A stretch of DNA of 64,000 nucleotides from Microcosmobacter sp040493455. Its GTDB lineage: Bacteria > Bacteroidota > Bacteroidia > Flavobacteriales > Flavobacteriaceae. Within the stretch, counting starts at the first letter, position 1; every line of letters begins with the position of its first letter. Shown piece by piece: positions 23,044 to 32,401 of the stretch. The position numbers were made by a program, and so were the translations under genes. The notes under the pieces were generated by a model, which was given only the letters and a program-made list of their open reading frames with translations, did no database searches and was not told the DNA's origin. The DNA is taken from positions 10,195-74,194 of the forward strand of contig NZ_JANFDA010000010.1 in assembly GCF_040493455.1 (NCBI RefSeq), written 5' to 3'.

Positions 23044-23367
23044 ATGGTTATTATTTCAAAATATATTGTACCCAAAGGGTATACTGGGATTGCATTATTT
23101 CCTTTTGTATTTCTGAAGGAAAAGTACTTGATTAGTGATGCTACTTTAATCAATCATGAAAAGATTCATTTAAGACAACAGCTAGAGCTGTTGATCTTAC
23201 CATTTTATCTGTTCTACTTTTTGGAGTTTGCTCTAAGGCTAATTCAATACAAAGATTGGTCTATCGCTTACCGCAATATTTCTTTCGAAAGAGAGGCGTA
23301 TAAAAACGAAAACGACCTTGATTATTTGAAATCAAGATCGTTTTGGGCGTTCTTAAAGCATCTATAA
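23044..23367 (+). CDS. Small membrane-associated protein with an HExxH motif
   Basis: About 107 residues. The sequence LINHEKIHLRQQLELL holds an HExxH zinc-protease-type motif, followed at once by a hydrophobic segment (ILPFYLFYFLEFAL). The layout, a short N-terminal strand pair (GYTGIALFPFVFL), HEKIH, then a membrane helix, recalls a minimal M48/M56-like core, but no third zinc ligand can be assigned with confidence. Activity is uncertain. The frame is open to a GTG at 23020, but ATG 23044, preceded by AAAGGAATA, is preferred. The stop lies 1 nt from the convergent large gene, and the start is divergent to the hutU operon. Confidence 0.65.
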   Translation: MVIISKYIVPKGYTGIALFPFVFLKEKYLISDATLINHEKIHLRQQLELLILPFYLFYFLEFALRLIQYKDWSIAYRNISFEREAYKNENDLDYLKSRSFWAFLKHL

Positions 23368-23368
23368 T

Positions 23369-26300
23369 TTAGTAGATAACCTTTTTGGTTTTTTCTCTTC
23401 CATCTGTAAGTCTTGCCTTTACAAATAGGACGCCATCACTTGGTCTTAAGTTGTAAAATACTTTATTGAGATCATTCACATTGTCAACACTAATAAGCCT
23501 TCTTCCTAAGACGTCATAAATAACCACAGACTCAATCAAGTTGCGCTCAGACTTCACCTTAATGAGATTGTCTTCTACGTAGATAATTAAGTCTGAATCG
23601 TTTTCAAACTGATTGACGCTTAGTGTATCATCTGTATATCTTAATATGAATCTATCTTCGTAAATACCTGCTTCTATATTGAATGTATAAGGATTGATGC
23701 GAAGGTCATGAATAAATCCTGTATAGGTGTCTTCAAGATAAATATTCTGGCCATCTTCACCTTCAAACAAACCATCTACATCGCTAATTGCAATGGTGTA
23801 ATTTCCATCTTCTAGAATGTCTATACCTAGTGGAACTTGATCATTTACATCGAAAGGTAATTGTCTACCTTGAATAATCATTCGTTCATCTTCAATCTTA
23901 GAATATAAACTCATCACATTGGTTTCAAAGGTATAGGCGTCGTAGAGCCTGTCCTTTTCATAAGTAGCGCCTTCAATATAGCCTACAAGAATACTTGATG
24001 CTAATTGATCTTCGGAAATTAAGTTTAGCCAGATTCGATGCTTCTCGGTATTGTCGTTTCTTTGAGATGAAGCAGAATCACTACTTGTTCTAAAGAAGTC
24101 TGAATTATCATGATCTTTACTACGCATGGTATTGTTGAAGGTCACACTACCAGTTTCATTGTCATTTAAAGCGAGTACAAAGAACCCTTGACCAGCGCCT
24201 ACATATCCATTGAATGTTGGGTTAGGATTTGAAATCCCAGTAAGGTTATAAGTTATATAGTCATTCTGATTGTAATTGAGAGCGAAATCATCATAGAATG
24301 AATCTGTGTACGTTCCTAGTGCACTGCCATGGGTCCAGATATGAACAGCACCTTCAATAATGGTATTGTCTGTTAAGAATTTATCAGCATCTAATCCAGA
24401 AGGATAAGGGTTACCAATTAAGTTCCAGTTATCATCAAATGGTGTAACTGTTAATACGTCTACACCGTAAGGGTTATACGTGAAATTGTTGTTCGAAATG
24501 TTATTGTTTCCACTCGTAATGGCTTGCGTGATAACACCATTATTTGGTAAACCAGTAAATGTAGCCGTTGCAATTGAAGGTCCAGCAGGATGACCATTAG
24601 GTGCTCTTACGATATAACCTTTACCATTGGCCATTGTACCACCAAATGCGCTCCAATCCCCATAACAAATAGGAATATTGTCTGGTGGAGGTGTAAACCC
24701 ATTTGGAATTGTTGTTGTCCACTCATAAATATATGCAGTAGGCGTGTTGGCACCATAAACATTTGTAACACCAAACCCAGAAGCTGGAGAAGACCAATAC
24801 ACATAATCAGTGTTTCTTACATTGGTTTCCCTGTCCATTCTTATAATTCCGGTACCAAAATTATTATTGACGTTTGCGGCACCATCTACAACTTGTACCA
24901 AACTAGCACTATTCTCTAAATAAATTTCAGAGGTACTTTGAAGGTTTATATAATCTTGGATGGTAACTGATGCTCCTGTTTCTACTGTTAAAACAGCATT
25001 ACCGTAGATTGCCATATTTAAGCCATCACCGTCATCGCCATTGTATAAAATAGGATCATTACCAGTTACAGGGATAATAACGCAATCTGTAGCATTAGGA
25101 ATTGTATTGTTTGTCCAGTTTTCAGGATTCATCCAGTCTACAGGATCTATATTGCCACCTACAGTAGTATCGCCTCCTAACCATACTTTTCTGTTATCCA
25201 CAACTACAACTTCATCTGAAAGGGTTACTGTTCCACCACTACAAGTTGTATAGGTTGATACTGCAGTATAAGTTCCGCCTGCACTAACATTATATGTGTT
25301 TCCTGTATGGTCTGGAGAGCCACTTGTATCAGTGCCGTTGTACCATTCTACAGTTGTAAGCCTAGAATTACCACTTGGTGTAAATCGCCATGCTTCGTTA
25401 GTGGTTTCCCAATTGGTGTCCAATCCATTTCTACATGGCGCAACAGTATATTCATTATTTGGCGCTAGCGGTGTAATGTCTCCTTGAACTCCGACTATGG
25501 CATTACCATCATTCCAAGGGGAAACATCTCCGTTTTCTATTACTTTTTCTTCAATATATACTTCAATAATATTAGTGGTTTCGTACAGAACAATCATACC
25601 ACTATACTCTCGGGTTGCATCTCCAAACATCGGGATGTCATTCCATTCCGCAATAAACTTTCTACAACCAACTGCACCTTGAACTCTGGTAGTAATTGCA
25701 TCAGCAGGTTCTCCAAATGGATCGACATCGTGGTATACGCCATATATGGTTTGTTCAAATAGGGCACCTACTGTACTTGGGAGGTCGTTGCTAAATTGCC
25801 ATCCACAAGAACTTCCAGGAGTATTGGATCCAGTAAGACCAAATGGTGCGTAATCGATATCAAATGTAATCATACCATTAGCACCTACTAAGGTGTAATC
25901 GTATTCATTGTCATAAAAACAGAATGGGAATTCTATATCTGCTGGCAAAGCAGCCCAAACATCATCACTTGGAATGGATTCATTATTTATACCAAGACCA
26001 ATAGGAGGAATTAGTTGATATGGAATTTTTTCAACTGAATAACTAGTCGTTTCATTCATCTGAGCAAATGTTTCCAAAGTCACGGAACCACCTGCACAAT
26101 CTAAAGTGAAACTTGGATCAGAATCAAATGGCGTAATCGCAAATGGATCTGAACCTTGTTCGCTGATTATCATCTCACAGGAGTTGGGTGTATTTGAAAT
26201 CACAGCACAGGTATCAAATATTGTTGTGAGCCATATACCATAGTCGCCACCGCCACAATCACTTCTTACAAAAACATAATATGTGGTTCCAGATGTTAAA

Positions 26301-28270
26301 CCAGTTAAATTAACCGTATTACCAGTTGTAGTTCCTGTAATATCATCTCCAGGAGTTGACGTTGAATTGTCAAGAGATACAATGTACTCATAACCATTAG
26401 CAGGTGCTGGCACAGGATCTGTCCAACTTAGCGTTGCTGTTGTTAATGACGTAGTAGTCGCACTGACATTAATAGGATCATCTGTACATGTTAGAGGTGT
26501 TACCACTAATGTGTAATCTTCTGCTTCACCTGAAGGACCAAAGGGATCAAATGAACAAGGGTCAACCGTAGTTTCCCAATAATCAGCTAAGATTCTAAGT
26601 CTGTAAGATCCAGCAGGAGTAGCTCCTGGAATAATATAATTGAAGTTTACAGTAGTAATGTAAGCATTAGAGAGATAGATCGTTTCGCCTGGATCATTAA
26701 AGTCTAAATCATTATTCCAATCTACCCAAGCACCAACTCCCATACCACCAAATCCATAAGTAAGGTTTGCAGTAATATCTATGCTAGAACCTGCTACTTG
26801 AGTAACACTTTGAGCAGTGAAATCGCCATATCCTCCAGCGGAGAACCCAGTGTTATTATTGGTGATGTTTGTCGTACCATTTAAGGTTGCAAAATCGTCT
26901 ATATAATTGGATGTAACAGTTGAGTTTGGTATACATATAGTTGGAACATCAGTTGTTTCAGTTCCGTTAAGTGATGTGGTGCTATAGGTTGGACCACCTG
27001 CACAACCATTATCATTAAATCCAAAGATGTAGAAATAATATTGCGTGCTGGCGTTCAATCCCGTTGCTGTAAATGTTGTATTAGCGTCATTGTCAACGAC
27101 AGTATAAGCTCCAAACGTATCGCCAATGTTATAAGTAGTCCCATCGGTTACGGTTGGTTGTACATTTGAAGTGCTTACTAAGACCAAATAATTATCAGCA
27201 GCGGCAGGAGCAGAAGCTGTAAAACTGCCATCTATAGTATTGCTGCCAGGTGTGCCAAAAACTAAATTGGTAGGTGCATCTGGAGCAGTACAGGCTGGAG
27301 GCGTAGAAACACAGATATCGAATGTGCCATTATTATCGTTGCCATATTCCCAAACTCGTATATACAAAGTCTCTCCGGGTGTTCTTCCAGTAACCGAAAT
27401 GTAAGACATCAAAAACCCAGTAGGGCTGCCATCATCGTCACATTCAATCAATGTTAGTGCTCCACAGGTGCCAGAATATACAGCCATACCACTGTCGGTT
27501 ATTACACCAGAATCATCCGTATCTATATCTACTTGTCCAGTTGCAGGAACTGTAACTGTAAACCAAACATCACCACCAGAATAGTTCGCACAACCAGGGT
27601 CAGCAACTCCACTATCTGTAGCGCCTTGGTTAGTATAAGTAGAGAAAACACAAGAGTTATTAACAGGCAAGGTAATAGCATTAGCACAATCGTCATTTGC
27701 AGGTCCAGCAATTGGAGTACCTGTTAAAACAACATCATCGATATATATTAAATCTCCATTACCACTAGCATCGCATTGAATTCTAAATTGAGAGTTAGCG
27801 GTAAAATTGTAGGTAGCTGTATCAATATTGATTGAGGCACTATCATCAACGCCATTTGTAAAATCTACGTTGACAACATAAGTGCCAATCGTAGTCCAGT
27901 TTGTGCCTCCATTGTTTGAAAACCTTACGAAGAAGTCCTCATTATTCTCCATGCTTGCTCCATGGTAATTGAATGAGATAGTTACATCAGAGTAACCCGT
28001 AAGGTTAATATTATCTGTAGTCATTGATGACGCTGCTCCAGAATTGTCTCGAAGCTCTATCGCAAAGTTTAAGTTTGGTTCCAGATTATTGGCTCTTCTA
28101 CAGTCACCACCACCATCATTCCAGATTCCCCATCCACCTTCAAAATCTTCAGAATCGATTTGAGCGTTAAGGGAATGAACAGATAAGCAAAGGAGAACCA
28201 AAAGAAACATCTTTTGGATAACATTATTACGATAATATGCCTTAGAATGGCGGGGTAATTTTTTTATCAT
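23369..28270 (-). CDS. Large multidomain secreted protein with type IX secretion sorting domain
   Basis: A 1633-residue exported protein. A signal peptide (MFLLVLLCLSVHSLNAQ) is followed by a jelly-roll-like module with FEGGWGIWNDGG (~40-185), a prepeptidase-C-like module starting ANDDCANAITLP (~190-325), a fibronectin III-like region (~330-440), a GEVED domain (GVGAWVDWNNDLDFNDPGE, ~455-590), a second fibronectin III module (~593-685), and a long region with many aromatic and Gly-rich strands. The last ~75 residues (VVIYDVLGRRLISV ... GVLFVKARLTDG) are a type A sorting domain, which directs the protein through the type IX system to the cell surface. No catalytic site is recognised, so an adhesin or matrix role is likely (inference). 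Confidence 0.88.
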   Translation of the reverse strand: MIKKLPRHSKAYYRNNVIQKMFLLVLLCLSVHSLNAQIDSEDFEGGWGIWNDGGGDCRRANNLEPNLNFAIELRDNSGAASSMTTDNINLTGYSDVTISFNYHGASMENNEDFFVRFSNNGGTNWTTIGTYVVNVDFTNGVDDSASINIDTATYNFTANSQFRIQCDASGNGDLIYIDDVVLTGTPIAGPANDDCANAITLPVNNSCVFSTYTNQGATDSGVADPGCANYSGGDVWFTVTVPATGQVDIDTDDSGVITDSGMAVYSGTCGALTLIECDDDGSPTGFLMSYISVTGRTPGETLYIRVWEYGNDNNGTFDICVSTPPACTAPDAPTNLVFGTPGSNTIDGSFTASAPAAADNYLVLVSTSNVQPTVTDGTTYNIGDTFGAYTVVDNDANTTFTATGLNASTQYYFYIFGFNDNGCAGGPTYSTTSLNGTETTDVPTICIPNSTVTSNYIDDFATLNGTTNITNNNTGFSAGGYGDFTAQSVTQVAGSSIDITANLTYGFGGMGVGAWVDWNNDLDFNDPGETIYLSNAYITTVNFNYIIPGATPAGSYRLRILADYWETTVDPCSFDPFGPSGEAEDYTLVVTPLTCTDDPINVSATTTSLTTATLSWTDPVPAPANGYEYIVSLDNSTSTPGDDITGTTTGNTVNLTGLTSGTTYYVFVRSDCGGGDYGIWLTTIFDTCAVISNTPNSCEMIISEQGSDPFAITPFDSDPSFTLDCAGGSVTLETFAQMNETTSYSVEKIPYQLIPPIGLGINNESIPSDDVWAALPADIEFPFCFYDNEYDYTLVGANGMITFDIDYAPFGLTGSNTPGSSCGWQFSNDLPSTVGALFEQTIYGVYHDVDPFGEPADAITTRVQGAVGCRKFIAEWNDIPMFGDATREYSGMIVLYETTNIIEVYIEEKVIENGDVSPWNDGNAIVGVQGDITPLAPNNEYTVAPCRNGLDTNWETTNEAWRFTPSGNSRLTTVEWYNGTDTSGSPDHTGNTYNVSAGGTYTAVSTYTTCSGGTVTLSDEVVVVDNRKVWLGGDTTVGGNIDPVDWMNPENWTNNTIPNATDCVIIPVTGNDPILYNGDDGDGLNMAIYGNAVLTVETGASVTIQDYINLQSTSEIYLENSASLVQVVDGAANVNNNFGTGIIRMDRETNVRNTDYVYWSSPASGFGVTNVYGANTPTAYIYEWTTTIPNGFTPPPDNIPICYGDWSAFGGTMANGKGYIVRAPNGHPAGPSIATATFTGLPNNGVITQAITSGNNNISNNNFTYNPYGVDVLTVTPFDDNWNLIGNPYPSGLDADKFLTDNTIIEGAVHIWTHGSALGTYTDSFYDDFALNYNQNDYITYNLTGISNPNPTFNGYVGAGQGFFVLALNDNETGSVTFNNTMRSKDHDNSDFFRTSSDSASSQRNDNTEKHRIWLNLISEDQLASSILVGYIEGATYEKDRLYDAYTFETNVMSLYSKIEDERMIIQGRQLPFDVNDQVPLGIDILEDGNYTIAISDVDGLFEGEDGQNIYLEDTYTGFIHDLRINPYTFNIEAGIYEDRFILRYTDDTLSVNQFENDSDLIIYVEDNLIKVKSERNLIESVVIYDVLGRRLISVDNVNDLNKVFYNLRPSDGVLFVKARLTDGREKTKKVIY

Positions 28271-28417
28271 ATTCCAACTCTTTAAGCATTAATACTGTAA
28301 TATTAATACTACATAAGTAGTTGAAAATGATTAGAGTAGGGGTCATTATTCTTCAAGTTAATAAAATGTTATGAATATGGTGGTAAAAACGTTAAAAAGT
28401 TAATATTTTTCGTTCAA

Positions 28418-29311
28418 ATGTTGATAAGTAAAGATGTGCATAATCAATTGATTGATAATAAGCTTTTTATAAAGCGTGAAGATTTAATTCATCCACACAT
28501 TTCAGGAAATAAATATCGAAAGCTGAAATACAATCTCGAAGAAGCTTCAAAAAAAGGTGATAATTCATTATTAACATTTGGAGGTGCTTTTTCAAATCAT
28601 ATTGCCGCTGTAGCTGCGGCAGGAAATGAATTTGGGTTCAGAACAATTGGTGTTGTGAGGGGAGAAGAACTTCAAAATAAAATAGCTAAAAACCCTACAC
28701 TTTCTTTTGCAAAAGCATGTGGCATGACCTTAAAGTTTGTATCACGAAGTGACTATAGATTAAAGTCTGAGGCTATTTTTATTAATGCTCTAGAAGAGGA
28801 ATTTGGAAATTTTTATCTTATCCCTGAAGGTGGAACTAATAATCTCGCAGTAAAAGGTTGCGAAGAAATACTTGCTGAAGACGATGACCAATTCGATTTT
28901 ATCTGTTGTGCAGTAGGCACAGGAGGCACCATTTCGGGAATTATTAATAGTTCTAAACCACACCAAAAAATTCTGGGTTTTCCTGCGTTAAAAGGTAGTT
29001 TTTTAAGTGAAGATATCAGTAAATTTGCAGTGAAGTCCAATTGGGAATTAATAATGGATTATCATTTTGGAGGTTATGCCAAAATAAATTCTGAATTAGT
29101 TTCGTTCATTAATGAATTTAGGACTGAGTATAAGATTATGCTTGATCCCATTTATACTGGGAAAATGATGTATGGGATTTTTGACCTTATGAAGCGTGGT
29201 TATTTCCCTAAAACATCTAAGATTCTTGTGATACATACAGGAGGATTGCAAGGCATAAAAGGCATGAATATTGTTTTACAACAGAAAGGATTACCATTGA
29301 TCAATGAATAA
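28418..29311 (+). CDS. PLP-dependent D-cysteine desulfhydrase / ACC deaminase family protein
   Basis: A 297-residue fold-type II PLP enzyme. The PLP lysine is in SGNKYRKLKYNL (residue ~33), followed by GGAFSNHIAAVAAAG and the phosphate-binding GTGGTISGI. EGGTNNLAVKGCEEI is typical of the D-cysteine desulfhydrase/1-aminocyclopropane-1-carboxylate deaminase family. At about 300 residues it is slightly shorter than the ~330 of characterised members. Which reaction it performs cannot be read from sequence. The stop overlaps the start of the following glucosaminidase gene by 8 nt, so they are one transcript with hemL. Confidence 0.87.
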   Translation: MLISKDVHNQLIDNKLFIKREDLIHPHISGNKYRKLKYNLEEASKKGDNSLLTFGGAFSNHIAAVAAAGNEFGFRTIGVVRGEELQNKIAKNPTLSFAKACGMTLKFVSRSDYRLKSEAIFINALEEEFGNFYLIPEGGTNNLAVKGCEEILAEDDDQFDFICCAVGTGGTISGIINSSKPHQKILGFPALKGSFLSEDISKFAVKSNWELIMDYHFGGYAKINSELVSFINEFRTEYKIMLDPIYTGKMMYGIFDLMKRGYFPKTSKILVIHTGGLQGIKGMNIVLQQKGLPLINE

Positions 29312-30110
29312 AATAAAACTAATTATTACCATAGTTTGTTTTGGATTGCTAGTTGTAAGTTGCAAATCCAAAAAAGGTATTGTTACAAAAAAGAAGGATA
29401 CTAAAGTTGAACAAACTACTAAAACAACAAAGGAAGAACCAAAAGTCATTGAGACTAAAACGGAGACGCCAAAAGTTGTTAAACCTGCAAATTCTACTAC
29501 AGAATATATTGAACGCTTTAGCGACATTGCTCAAGAAGAAATGAGAAGGTATAAGATTCCTGCTAGTATTACTTTAGCACAAGGTATTTTGGAATCTGGT
29601 TCTGGAAGAGGACGTTTGGCAAGAGAGGCTAATAATCATTTTGGGATTAAATGTCATGGTTGGAAAGGGAAAAAGATTTATCATGATGATGACAAGCGGC
29701 AAGAATGTTTTAGGAAATACAAGGATCCAAAGACTTCATACGAAGATCACTCTAAGTTTTTGACGTCTCGTAAGCGTTATTCAAACTTATTCAAACTAAA
29801 AAAAAATGATTACAAGGCTTGGGCTAAAGGACTAAGAGCAGCTGGTTATGCTACGGATAGAAAATATCCTCAAAAACTAATAAGCCTTATAGAACGATAC
29901 GAACTGTACAAATATGATGAAGCGGTTCTCGGAAAGTCTGAGATTCCTTCAGAAGAAATTCCAACTGAGGTGTCGCACAAAGTCATTAAAGGAGATACTT
30001 TGTATTCAATTTCGAAACGATATGGTGTCACTATAGAATCCATACAACAACTCAATAATCTTTCTGGAACTGCCATTGCTTTAGGTCAAGTTCTAATAAT
30101 TAAAAAATAG
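29304..30110 (+). CDS. Lipoprotein N-acetylglucosaminidase with LysM domain
   Basis: A 268-residue protein. A lipoprotein signal (VCFGLLVVSCKSKKG) leads to a Lys/Thr-rich linker (~18-70). A glucosaminidase domain (GH73-like) covers ~72-200 with the catalytic Glu in ITLAQGILESGSGRGRLA and NNHFGIKCHGW. A C-terminal LysM repeat (HKVIKGDTLYSISKRYGVTIESI) binds peptidoglycan. The enzyme should cut GlcNAc linkages in the cell wall from its membrane anchor. It overlaps the upstream gene by 8 nt and its stop directly abuts the hemL start. Confidence 0.9.
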   Translation: MNKIKLIITIVCFGLLVVSCKSKKGIVTKKKDTKVEQTTKTTKEEPKVIETKTETPKVVKPANSTTEYIERFSDIAQEEMRRYKIPASITLAQGILESGSGRGRLAREANNHFGIKCHGWKGKKIYHDDDKRQECFRKYKDPKTSYEDHSKFLTSRKRYSNLFKLKKNDYKAWAKGLRAAGYATDRKYPQKLISLIERYELYKYDEAVLGKSEIPSEEIPTEVSHKVIKGDTLYSISKRYGVTIESIQQLNNLSGTAIALGQVLIIKK

Positions 30111-31397
30111 ATGATTTATAAGAGAAGCAGTGCTTTGTTCAAAGAAGCAGAGCAATACATTCCTGGAGGTGTCAATTCTCCAGTAAGAGCATTTAAGGCT
30201 GTAGGCGGAACTCCAATTTTTGCCAAAAGTGCAAAAGGCGCTTATGTTTACGATGAAGATGAAAACCGTTTTATAGACTATATTAATTCTTGGGGTCCTA
30301 TGATATTAGGACATGCTTTTGAGCCTGTTGTAGATGCAGTAGTTGATAAGGCAAAGGCAGGAACTTCATTCGGAATGCCAACTGAGTTAGAAACTCACAT
30401 AGCTAAACTGGCAGTTTCTATGGTGCCAAACATTGATAAGATTCGTTTTGTCAATTCGGGTACTGAGGCTTGTATGAGTGCAGTGCGTTTGGCTAGAGGT
30501 TATACCAAGAAAGATAAGATTATAAAGTTTGCTGGCTGCTACCATGGTCATAGTGATGCGTTTTTAATTCAGGCTGGGAGTGGAGCAGTTACATTTGGAA
30601 CTCCTAACAGCCCTGGAGTTACGCAAGGCACAGCTAAAGATACCTTATTGGCAAGGTATAATGACATTAACAACGTGGAAGCACTGATTGAGGCTAATAA
30701 AGGAGAAATTGCATGCATCATTCTCGAGCCAGTGGCAGGGAATATGGGTTGTATTCCGCCAAAAGATAATTTTCTACAAGAGCTACGAGTGTTATGTGAC
30801 GCGAATAATATTTTGTTGATTTTCGATGAAGTGATGACAGGCTTTCGTTTAGCAAAAGGAGGCGCGCAAGAATTGTTTAATGTGAAGGCAGATATTGTAT
30901 GCTTCGGAAAAGTTATAGGAGGCGGTTTGCCAGTAGGTGCTTTTGCCGCAAATAATGACATTATGAGTCATTTGGCGCCATTAGGTCCAGTATATCAAGC
31001 TGGAACTCTGAGTGGGAACCCGTTAGCTATGGCTGCTGGGTACGCCATGCTGAATACATTAAATGAAGATGCTGGTGTGTTTAAACGATTAGAGGAGAAG
31101 ACGGCATATCTCCACGAAGGAATTTCTGAGGTGTTAAATACTCAAGGCATTACTCATACCATTAATAGACTTGGTTCAATGATTTCGGTGCATTTTTCAG
31201 AAAAGAAAATTGAAGATTTTGAAACAGCAGCTACTGGAAATAACGATACGTTTAAAGCATTCTTTCACGGCATGTTAAAAGAGGGTGTGTATATAGCACC
31301 AAGTGCTTTTGAAACCTGGTTTCTTTGTGATGCGCTTACGTATGAGGATTTAGACTTTACGATTGAAGCAGTAAGGAAGGTGGCAAAGTCATTGTAA
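30111..31397 (+). CDS. hemL: Glutamate-1-semialdehyde 2,1-aminomutase
   Basis: A 428-residue class III PLP enzyme that converts glutamate-1-semialdehyde to 5-aminolevulinate, the committed step of C5-pathway tetrapyrrole synthesis. Landmarks are ALFKEAEQYIPGGVNSPVRAF, the INSWGPMILGHA gating region, NSGTEACMSAVRLARG, GCYHGHSDAFL, FDEVMTGFR and the PLP Lys267 in CFGKVIGGGLPVGAF. Length and motifs are standard. The gene starts directly after the preceding stop with no spacer, and a bidirectional terminator follows, so it ends the transcript started at 28418. Confidence 0.96.
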   Translation: MIYKRSSALFKEAEQYIPGGVNSPVRAFKAVGGTPIFAKSAKGAYVYDEDENRFIDYINSWGPMILGHAFEPVVDAVVDKAKAGTSFGMPTELETHIAKLAVSMVPNIDKIRFVNSGTEACMSAVRLARGYTKKDKIIKFAGCYHGHSDAFLIQAGSGAVTFGTPNSPGVTQGTAKDTLLARYNDINNVEALIEANKGEIACIILEPVAGNMGCIPPKDNFLQELRVLCDANNILLIFDEVMTGFRLAKGGAQELFNVKADIVCFGKVIGGGLPVGAFAANNDIMSHLAPLGPVYQAGTLSGNPLAMAAGYAMLNTLNEDAGVFKRLEEKTAYLHEGISEVLNTQGITHTINRLGSMISVHFSEKKIEDFETAATGNNDTFKAFFHGMLKEGVYIAPSAFETWFLCDALTYEDLDFTIEAVRKVAKSL

Positions 31398-31400
31398 ATA

Positions 31401-31427
31401 AAAAAAGCGGTTTTTAAACCGCTTTTC
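31401..31427. terminator. Bidirectional terminator between hemL and a convergent gene
   Basis: AAAAGCGGTTT pairs with AAACCGCTTTT, flanked by A and T runs, 4 nt after the hemL stop and 3 nt from the convergent stop at 31430. It can serve both strands. Confidence 0.88.
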
Positions 31428-31429
31428 TT

Positions 31430-31747
31430 TTATAATTTTACTTGCTTGAATTTTGCAAATTGATCTTCGTTTAGAACAGCTTTGAGTTTCTCATCTACAA
31501 AAGCAGTGATTTTTTGTTTTCTCATCTCAAAATCACTTTCGTTTGCGTTTGGTCTGTTTAGGTAATTATAATATTTCTGAAGAACTTCATATACCTGAGC
31601 CTTTTGCTCATCATTAAATTTAACCGTTCTTCTCAGCTCCTCAGTTTTTATGTGTGCCTTTTTTTCAATTTCAGTAGTTTGTGCAGATACTTGAGTGGTA
31701 AAAGCCAACCCTAGTACAAAAACACATAGCGCTAGTATTTTTTTCAT
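31430..31747 (-). CDS. Small periplasmic Spy/CpxP-like protein
   Basis: A 105-residue exported protein with a signal peptide (ILALCVFVLGLAFTTQVSA, cleavage near residue 22). The mature part is helical and charged: LRRTVKFNDEQKAQVYEVLQKYY and then LKAVLNEDQFAKFKQVK. The pattern of a helix-loop-helix with a 'LNEDQxxKF' ending is common in small Spy/CpxP-like or DUF4890-like proteins of Bacteroidota. The next minus-strand gene upstream is of the same type. No chaperone role is demonstrated by the sequence. Confidence 0.72.
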   Translation of the reverse strand: MKKILALCVFVLGLAFTTQVSAQTTEIEKKAHIKTEELRRTVKFNDEQKAQVYEVLQKYYNYLNRPNANESDFEMRKQKITAFVDEKLKAVLNEDQFAKFKQVKL

Positions 31748-31811
31748 GATTTTTAGTTTAAAAGAATAATTGGAACGTCTAAAGTAAGGATTTTTTTAAA
31801 ATTATAATATA

Positions 31812-31845
31812 AAAAAAGTGTTCATCGATAAACAAACACTTTTTA
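31812..31845 (-). terminator. Terminator of the second Spy-like gene
   Basis: AAAAAGTGTT pairs with AACACTTTTT around a 13-nt loop, 14 nt past the stop at 31859. It separates the two small periplasmic protein genes. Confidence 0.8.
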
Positions 31846-31858
31846 AAGATTAACGTTA

Positions 31859-32296
31859 TTAATGCTTTTGTTTTTTCCTAGAACTCTTCATTTTACGTTT
31901 GTTAGTTCTAGAAAAACTTTTTTCAAATTTTTCGTATTGCTCGTCAGATAATACGGATTTCATTTGCTTTTTGAAAGCGATTTGAGCATCTAGCTTTTCG
32001 TTAGCAAGTTCTAGGCGCTCTTCTTTTGTTAGCTCTTTTTTATCTTCACCCTTTCTCGATTCTAACTTGGCCTTACGAACTTTAACTTGCTCTAAAACCA
32101 AATCATAGATTTTGTTTTGTTGTCTTTCATCAAGATCTAGATGAAGTGTCATTTTCTTAGTTTTTAATTGAGCGAGTTCTTCTGGAGTCAAATCTTGAAT
32201 ACGTTCCTTTCTTACCTCTCTGCTTCCTTTTTGACGGTCTTGAGCTATGGCTTGTAGTGATACAAAAGCTATAGCAATAATGATTAATTTTTTCAT
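31859..32296 (-). CDS. Small periplasmic Spy/CpxP-like protein, highly charged
   Basis: A 145-residue exported protein with a signal peptide (LIIIAIAFVSLQAIA). The mature part has LTPEELAQLKTKKMTLHLDLDERQQNKIYDLV, an LTxxQ-like region, and ends in a strongly basic tail (RTNKRKMKSSRKKQKH). The helical, very charged composition is shared with the next gene downstream. Such proteins are often envelope stress chaperones of the Spy type, but the match is only in general pattern. It has its own terminator at 31812-31845. Confidence 0.72.
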   Translation of the reverse strand: MKKLIIIAIAFVSLQAIAQDRQKGSREVRKERIQDLTPEELAQLKTKKMTLHLDLDERQQNKIYDLVLEQVKVRKAKLESRKGEDKKELTKEERLELANEKLDAQIAFKKQMKSVLSDEQYEKFEKSFSRTNKRKMKSSRKKQKH

Positions 32297-32401
32297 TTGA
32301 ATGATGTTTTAAGTAATTCCTTTTGGGGAATAAGATTAATTATGTTTGGGTTTAAGACAATCCTACCTCCAAATGGTTTAAAAGCAGATGTGTTTTTATA
32401 A

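Noticed and set aside
24590..27727. Several + strand ORFs within the 1633-residue gene
   Set aside because: They are antisense shadows with no domain and biased composition; the minus-strand gene is continuous and has recognisable domains.
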